DNA of 64,000 nt from Clostridium cavendishii DSM 21758 (lineage in GTDB: Bacteria; Bacillota; Clostridia; Clostridiales; Clostridiaceae): contig NZ_FQZB01000012.1 of assembly GCF_900141845.1 (NCBI RefSeq), positions 62,001 through 126,000 of the forward strand, given 5' to 3'. The notes under the pieces were generated by a model. It was not told the DNA's origin. It worked only from the letters and a program-made list of their open reading frames with translations, and searched no databases. Numbering within the stretch: the first letter of the stretch is position 1; each line of letters starts with the position of its first letter. The position numbers were made by a program, and so were the translations under genes. Of this stretch, positions 60,178 to 64,000 are shown piece after piece.

Positions 60178-61368
60178 TTAATATGAAAGTATATGATTTA
60201 ATTTTTCTTTCTTAGTTTTTAAATAAAATTCATTAAATTCGTTATGATTTATTTGAATAGGAACTCTTTCAACTATCTCTATACCAGCTTGTTCTAATCC
60301 TTTAACTTTTCTTGGGTTATTTGTCATAAGTTTAAGCTTATTAGCACCCAAATCCTTAAGAATTTGAGCTGATATGTCATAATTTCTCATATCAGCCTTA
60401 AAGCCTAACTTAATATTTGCTTCCACAGTATCCAAACCATCATCTTGAAGTGCATAAGCTTTTAACTTATTGATAAGTCCTATCCCCCTTCCTTCTTGCC
60501 TCATATACAATAAAATTCCTACTCCCTCCTCAGCGATTTTTTTCATAGCTACATCATACTGTTCTCCACAATCACACCTTTTAGAGCCTAAAGCATCTCC
60601 TGTCAAACATTCTGAATGTACTCTAGTTAGTATAGGAACATTATTCTTTATTTCTCCCTTAACCAATGCTAAATGATATTCTCCATTTAACTTATTAATA
60701 AATCCATACATCTTAAAGTCACCATATTTAGTCGGCATTTTTATCTCTGTAACTCTTTCTATCATTCTCTCTTTTTTGTAACTAATCAAATCCTTTACAG
60801 TAATTATTTTAAGATTGTGTAACTTTGCAAATTTTATTAATTCTTTAGTTCTTGCCATACTCCCGTCCTCATTCATAATTTCACATATAGCACATGCTGG
60901 TTTTAACCCTGCAAATTTAGCTAAATCTACTGCTGCCTCAGTATGTCCAGCTCTTTCTAAAACGCCACCTTTTTTTGCTCTTAAAGGAAATATATGGCCT
61001 GGTCTTCTAAAATCAGAAGCATTATTACTTTCTAAAACTTTTCTTATAGTTAAAGCCCTTTCATAAGCTGAAATACCCGTTGTGGTATCTTTATGATCAA
61101 TTGATACCGTAAAAGCAGTTTCATGATTATCTGTATTTTTTTCAACCATTTGAGGTATATTTAAATTATCAAGTATAGATTCTTCAAGAGGCATACATAT
61201 AAGCCCCCTCGCATGTGTAACCATAAAGTTTATTGCTTCACTGGTCACCATCTCTGCTGCCATTATTAAATCACCTTCATTTTCTCTATCAGGATCATCA
61301 ATAACTATAACCATTTTCCCTAGTTTAATATCTTCTATTGCTTCTTCTATATTATTAAATTCATTCAT
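60178..61368 (-). CDS. ribBA: Bifunctional 3,4-dihydroxy-2-butanone-4-phosphate synthase / GTP cyclohydrolase II
   Basis: A 396-aa fusion. The RibB half (1-200) has VIDDPDRENEGDLIMAAEMV (acidic metal ligands), FMVTHARGLICMPLEE and RRPGHIFPLRAKKGGVLERA. The RibA half (about 205-396) has the zinc-binding cysteines in HSECLTGDALGSKRCDCGEQ and the GTP-binding LLYMRQEGRGIGLINKLKAY. It makes both precursors of riboflavin from ribulose 5-phosphate and GTP. It lies 14 bases downstream of ribE. Both activities appear intact. Confidence 0.96.
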   Translation of the reverse strand: MNEFNNIEEAIEDIKLGKMVIVIDDPDRENEGDLIMAAEMVTSEAINFMVTHARGLICMPLEESILDNLNIPQMVEKNTDNHETAFTVSIDHKDTTTGISAYERALTIRKVLESNNASDFRRPGHIFPLRAKKGGVLERAGHTEAAVDLAKFAGLKPACAICEIMNEDGSMARTKELIKFAKLHNLKIITVKDLISYKKERMIERVTEIKMPTKYGDFKMYGFINKLNGEYHLALVKGEIKNNVPILTRVHSECLTGDALGSKRCDCGEQYDVAMKKIAEEGVGILLYMRQEGRGIGLINKLKAYALQDDGLDTVEANIKLGFKADMRNYDISAQILKDLGANKLKLMTNNPRKVKGLEQAGIEIVERVPIQINHNEFNEFYLKTKKEKLNHILSY

Positions 61369-61382
61369 ACTAATCTCTCCTT

Positions 61383-62039
61383 TTACATAAACCCATTTAT
61401 TTTAAGAAAATCCTTATCTAGGGAACTTCTATTTTCATTTTTTCTATCACTATCATGATTCAAAAGTTTCTCTACATACTTACCTATTAAATCACACTCA
61501 ATATTAACACTATCACCTATATTTTTAGTAAGTAATGTTGTTTCTTTAGCTGTATGAGGAATTATAGATACCTTAAAACACTTTGAATCAACATAAGCAA
61601 CTGTCAAACTTATCCCATCAATAGTAATAGAACCTTTTTCAACTACATATTTTAATATTTTGGTTTGGGATTTTATAATAAGCCATATAGCGTTATCTTC
61701 TTTAACAAATGAAATAATTTCACCAGTTCCATCTATATGTCCACTAACTATATGCCCTCCTAATCTATCTCCAACGCTTAAAGCTCTTTCTAAATTAAGC
61801 TTTGATCCAATACTAAGGCTTCCTAAATTACTTTTTCTTATCGTTTCAGGCATTACATCTACTTCAAAACTATCTAAGTTCAGATTAGCAACTGTAAGAC
61901 AAACACCATTAGTACAAACACTATCTCCTAGGACAGTTCCATCTAAAACCTTATGTGCTTTTATTGTTAATTTATAAAACTTCTCACCTCTTTTTATATC
62001 CTTAACTAAACCAATCTCTTCAACTATTCCAGTAAACAT
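61383..62039 (-). CDS. ribE: Riboflavin synthase, alpha chain
   Basis: A 218-aa enzyme starting MFTGIVEEIGLV. Two similar beta-barrel domains carry VCLTVANLNLDSFEVDVMPE plus GGHIVSGHIDGTG (first) and ISLTVAYVDSKCFKVSIIPH plus IECDLIGKYVEKLL (second). It dismutates two lumazine molecules into riboflavin. The start codon follows the ribD stop directly (TAGATG), so translation is coupled. The tail after residue 205 is slightly longer than usual. Confidence 0.95.
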   Translation of the reverse strand: MFTGIVEEIGLVKDIKRGEKFYKLTIKAHKVLDGTVLGDSVCTNGVCLTVANLNLDSFEVDVMPETIRKSNLGSLSIGSKLNLERALSVGDRLGGHIVSGHIDGTGEIISFVKEDNAIWLIIKSQTKILKYVVEKGSITIDGISLTVAYVDSKCFKVSIIPHTAKETTLLTKNIGDSVNIECDLIGKYVEKLLNHDSDRKNENRSSLDKDFLKINGFM

Positions 62040-63137
62040 CTATACACCTTCTTTATTAATATATCCCTCTATCAAAATGTCTTCTCCTATGAACTTTGTA
62101 GTTAAATTCTTTACTTTATAAGAGTTCTTTAATAAATCAATCCCCTTTCCTCCTACTGGAGTTTTAGACTTTTCTCCACCAATTATTTTAGGTGACAAAT
62201 AGAACTGAACTTTATCAACTATACCTTCTTCTAAAGCCGAATAATTTAATGTAGCTCCTCCTTCAAGTAAGATACTATCAATATTTAATTTCCCAAGTTC
62301 AAGTAATAAGGCTTTTAAATCTACCCTTCTATCTTTCTCTTTAATGATTAAGACTTTTACCCCCAGACTTCTTAACAACTCTATCTTAGATATATTAGCT
62401 ATTTTGGTTGTAACAATAATTGTATGCGTATTATTAATCTTCTGTATAACATTTGATTCTACAGGTATTCTAAGAGTACTATCTACAACTATTCTTATTG
62501 GGTTTTTATATCCTTTTATTCTACAGGTTAACTTTGGATTATCTTTTATAATTGTATTAACTCCAACCATAATACCTGAAAGCTGACCTCTTAAGCTATG
62601 AACTTCATTTCTTGCTATAGTATCAGTTATCCACTTAGATTCTCCTGTACTAGTGGCTATTTTACCATCTAAAGACATAGCTGTTTTTAAAACTAAAAAA
62701 GGAATTTTTGTTGTTATAAATTTAACAAAAATTTCGTTAAGTTTTTTACATTCTTCTTCTAAAACTCCAGTTAAAACTTCTATTCCCGCATCTTTAAGTT
62801 TTTTTGCACCTTTTCCAGAAACTAATTTATTAGGATCAATCATCCCAATTACAACCTTAGAAATTTGCTTTTTTATAATCATGTCAACACAAGGTGGTGT
62901 TTTACCATAATGAATGCAAGGTTCTAAAGTTACATACATAGTAGCTCCTGAAACATCCTCAATTGCATTATTAAATGCATTTATTTCAGCATGTTTTTTT
63001 CCATACCCCTCATGGTATCCCTTAGCAATTATTCTTTCATCTTTTACAATAATTGCTCCTACCATAGGATTAGGATTTACTTTCCCCCTTCCTTTTTCAG
63101 CTAATTCTAAAGCTATCTTCATATAAGCTTCATCCAT
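62040..63137 (-). CDS. ribD: Bifunctional diaminohydroxyphosphoribosylaminopyrimidine deaminase / reductase
   Basis: A 365-aa enzyme. The deaminase half (1-145) has the zinc motifs GKKHAEINAF (His, Glu) and PCIHYGKTPPCVD (Cys, Cys). The reductase half (about 146-365) starts VLKTAMSLDGKIATSTGESK and contains the NADPH-binding region and LLEGGATLNYSALEEG. It catalyses the second and third steps from GTP toward riboflavin. First gene of the operon, it lies about 450 bases downstream of an FMN riboswitch. GGGAGG precedes the ATG. Confidence 0.95.
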   Translation of the reverse strand: MDEAYMKIALELAEKGRGKVNPNPMVGAIIVKDERIIAKGYHEGYGKKHAEINAFNNAIEDVSGATMYVTLEPCIHYGKTPPCVDMIIKKQISKVVIGMIDPNKLVSGKGAKKLKDAGIEVLTGVLEEECKKLNEIFVKFITTKIPFLVLKTAMSLDGKIATSTGESKWITDTIARNEVHSLRGQLSGIMVGVNTIIKDNPKLTCRIKGYKNPIRIVVDSTLRIPVESNVIQKINNTHTIIVTTKIANISKIELLRSLGVKVLIIKEKDRRVDLKALLLELGKLNIDSILLEGGATLNYSALEEGIVDKVQFYLSPKIIGGEKSKTPVGGKGIDLLKNSYKVKNLTTKFIGEDILIEGYINKEGV

Positions 63138-63197
63138 AAAAGGCCTCCCTATTAATAATTTTTAATAAGTCTTCAGAGAAAATTTTATTTTTGTTAA

Positions 63198-63230
63198 CAA
63201 AAAAACCTGAGTAATAAATTTACTCAGGGC
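63198..63230 (-). terminator. Terminator just before ribD
   Basis: CCCTGAGTAAATTTATTACTCAGG forms a strong hairpin followed on the minus strand by TTTTTTT. It is the second of two terminators between the FMN riboswitch and ribD. Confidence 0.8.
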
Positions 63231-63425
63231 ATAAATATTAAACTAATCTAAAATATACTTTCAATAAATAAATTATAATAAATATAATTTATGAAAAGTA
63301 TAAGTTAATATAGTTTATCAGTAATCTAAAATACTAATGTCACTTACATTTTATTTTATAGTACTATAAAATACAGATTATAGTAGATTTATATCTACTA
63401 ATAATCCTATAAACTCCTATAAATA

Positions 63426-63458
63426 AAAAACTCTGAAATATAAAATATTTCAGAGCAC
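63426..63458 (-). terminator. Terminator downstream of the FMN aptamer
   Basis: GCTCTGAAATATTTTATATTTCAGAG is a nearly perfect hairpin followed by TTTTTT, about 130 bases after the aptamer. It is a candidate for the riboswitch expression platform. Confidence 0.8.
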
Positions 63459-63588
63459 AAAACAAAAATAAACTAGTATAAAATCTTATTTTACTTAAAT
63501 AGACTTTAAACTATTAAAATTAAAAGCTTAAAGTAATTTAATAATAATTCAAATAAAATCATATACATAGACTACTGTACTTTATATT

Positions 63589-63699
63589 TATCTTCTTCTA
63601 TCCAGACTATCACTGTCGGCCTCGGAGTTTCACCGAATCCTACCTATAAGGCTTGCGGGCTTTACCGCCGATAGGGAATTTCACCCTGCCCTGAAGATT
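63589..63699 (-). ncRNA. FMN riboswitch (RFN element)
   Basis: Unmistakable RFN consensus on the minus strand: TTCAGGGCAGGGTGAAATTC, then CGGCGGTAAAGCCCGCAAGC, GATTCGGTGAAACTCCGAGG, CCGACAGTGATAGTCTGGAT, closed by the P1 helix (ATCTTC with GAAGAAGAT). It senses FMN and turns the downstream ribD-ribE-ribBA-ribH operon off. Confidence 0.97.
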
Positions 63700-63718
63700 T
63701 ATTAACTTTTACATTTTT

Positions 63719-63747
63719 ATCTTATTCCATATATAAACATTTGTCAA
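63719..63747 (-). promoter_or_regulatory. Promoter of the rib operon
   Basis: TTGACA (63742-63747), a 17-base spacer and TAAGAT (63719-63724) on the minus strand, ending about 20 bases before the FMN aptamer. Confidence 0.85.
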
Positions 63748-63846
63748 TACTTTTTTGTTAAAATATTAACACTGATATACAATATCTATAAAGTTTGTTT
63801 ACAATTACACTAGATATTTATCTATTATAAGTGTTTAAAACCATTG

Positions 63847-63908
63847 AAAGATTAATAGTTGTTTGTAATATAACTGTTGAAAACAGAAATACAAACATTA
63901 ATCTTTGA
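63847..63908. terminator. Long-loop inverted repeat near the window end
   Basis: AAAGATTAAT and ATTAATCTTT form the outer stem, with GTTTGTA/TACAAAC inside after a four-base bulge. It may end a gene lying beyond the window. The rest of 63750-64000 shows no gene. Confidence 0.35.
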
Positions 63909-64000
63909 AAATTGAATAATACTATGTTAAAACTTCTATACTTTCTACAAAATAATGAAATTATATAGATGACATGCTATAATCTTTATACTACTCTAAT

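Noticed and set aside
1..64000. CRISPR arrays, tRNA/rRNA genes, insertion sequences
   Set aside because: No regularly spaced repeats, cloverleaf sequences, rRNA segments or transposase frames were seen on either strand.

Overview
The window comes from a low-GC, spore-forming Firmicute. It is very AT-rich, has strong GGAGG-type ribosome binding sites, and encodes an H-type small acid-soluble spore protein, NfnAB, an AcoR-like sigma-54 butanediol dehydrogenase module, many clostridial DUF families (DUF6143, DUF6179, DUF6323, CD3324) and a CspB-like germination protease. I read it as the chromosome of a Clostridium sensu stricto species (C. butyricum / C. beijerinckii type). The species is inference.

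Layout. Positions 1-2.6 kb hold small accessory genes (DUF2625, GNAT, DUF6678-like), a 204-bp broken copy of a flavoprotein gene and an HTH gene. Positions 2.8-6.8 kb hold a secreted NlpC/P60 protein and a two-gene flavoprotein operon. Positions 6,842-15,270 are the main find: an integrated element of about 8.4 kb that cuts the first gene of that operon in two. The first 16 codons lie at 15,268-15,315 and the remaining 314 lie at 5,897-6,841, and they rejoin in frame if the element is removed. The element carries a large serine recombinase beside its right end, a 53-aa partner ORF, a decayed WYL regulator, an HTH pseudogene at its left end, a second NlpC/P60 gene and an 871-aa SIR2-glycosyltransferase fusion. 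That fusion looks like a single-gene defence cargo and is the best candidate for a new system.

The rest is ordinary core and accessory chromosome. 15.6-23 kb: nitroreductase, DsbA-like protein under a possible repeated operator, NfnAB, butanediol dehydrogenase with a sigma-54 promoter and its regulator. 23-33.6 kb: secreted and hypothetical proteins, DUF2268 metalloprotease behind a MerR/TipA-type promoter, a cysteine synthase homologue, an MTA/SAH deaminase under an adenine-type riboswitch, a DUF6179/DUF6323 pair and a pentapeptide-repeat protein. 33.9-48.9 kb: SelO, DTW, epimerase, CD3324 and DUF1062 genes behind a matched pair of 8-codon leader peptides with overlapping hairpins, threonine aldolase, S8 protease with a doubled prodomain, HAD, YciI, a possible serpin-like protein and a DUF5667 protein. 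49-53.3 kb: beta-glucoside PTS operon with BglG-type antiterminator and RAT/terminator. 53.6-59.4 kb: Suv3-like helicase, SspH, Fe-S membrane protein, ferritin-like tandem and two DUF2382 stress proteins. 59.5-63.7 kb: ribD-ribE-ribBA-ribH under an FMN riboswitch.

No rRNA, tRNA, CRISPR array or insertion sequence was recognised. All calls come from reading the sequence and recalled family knowledge. No database search was run.
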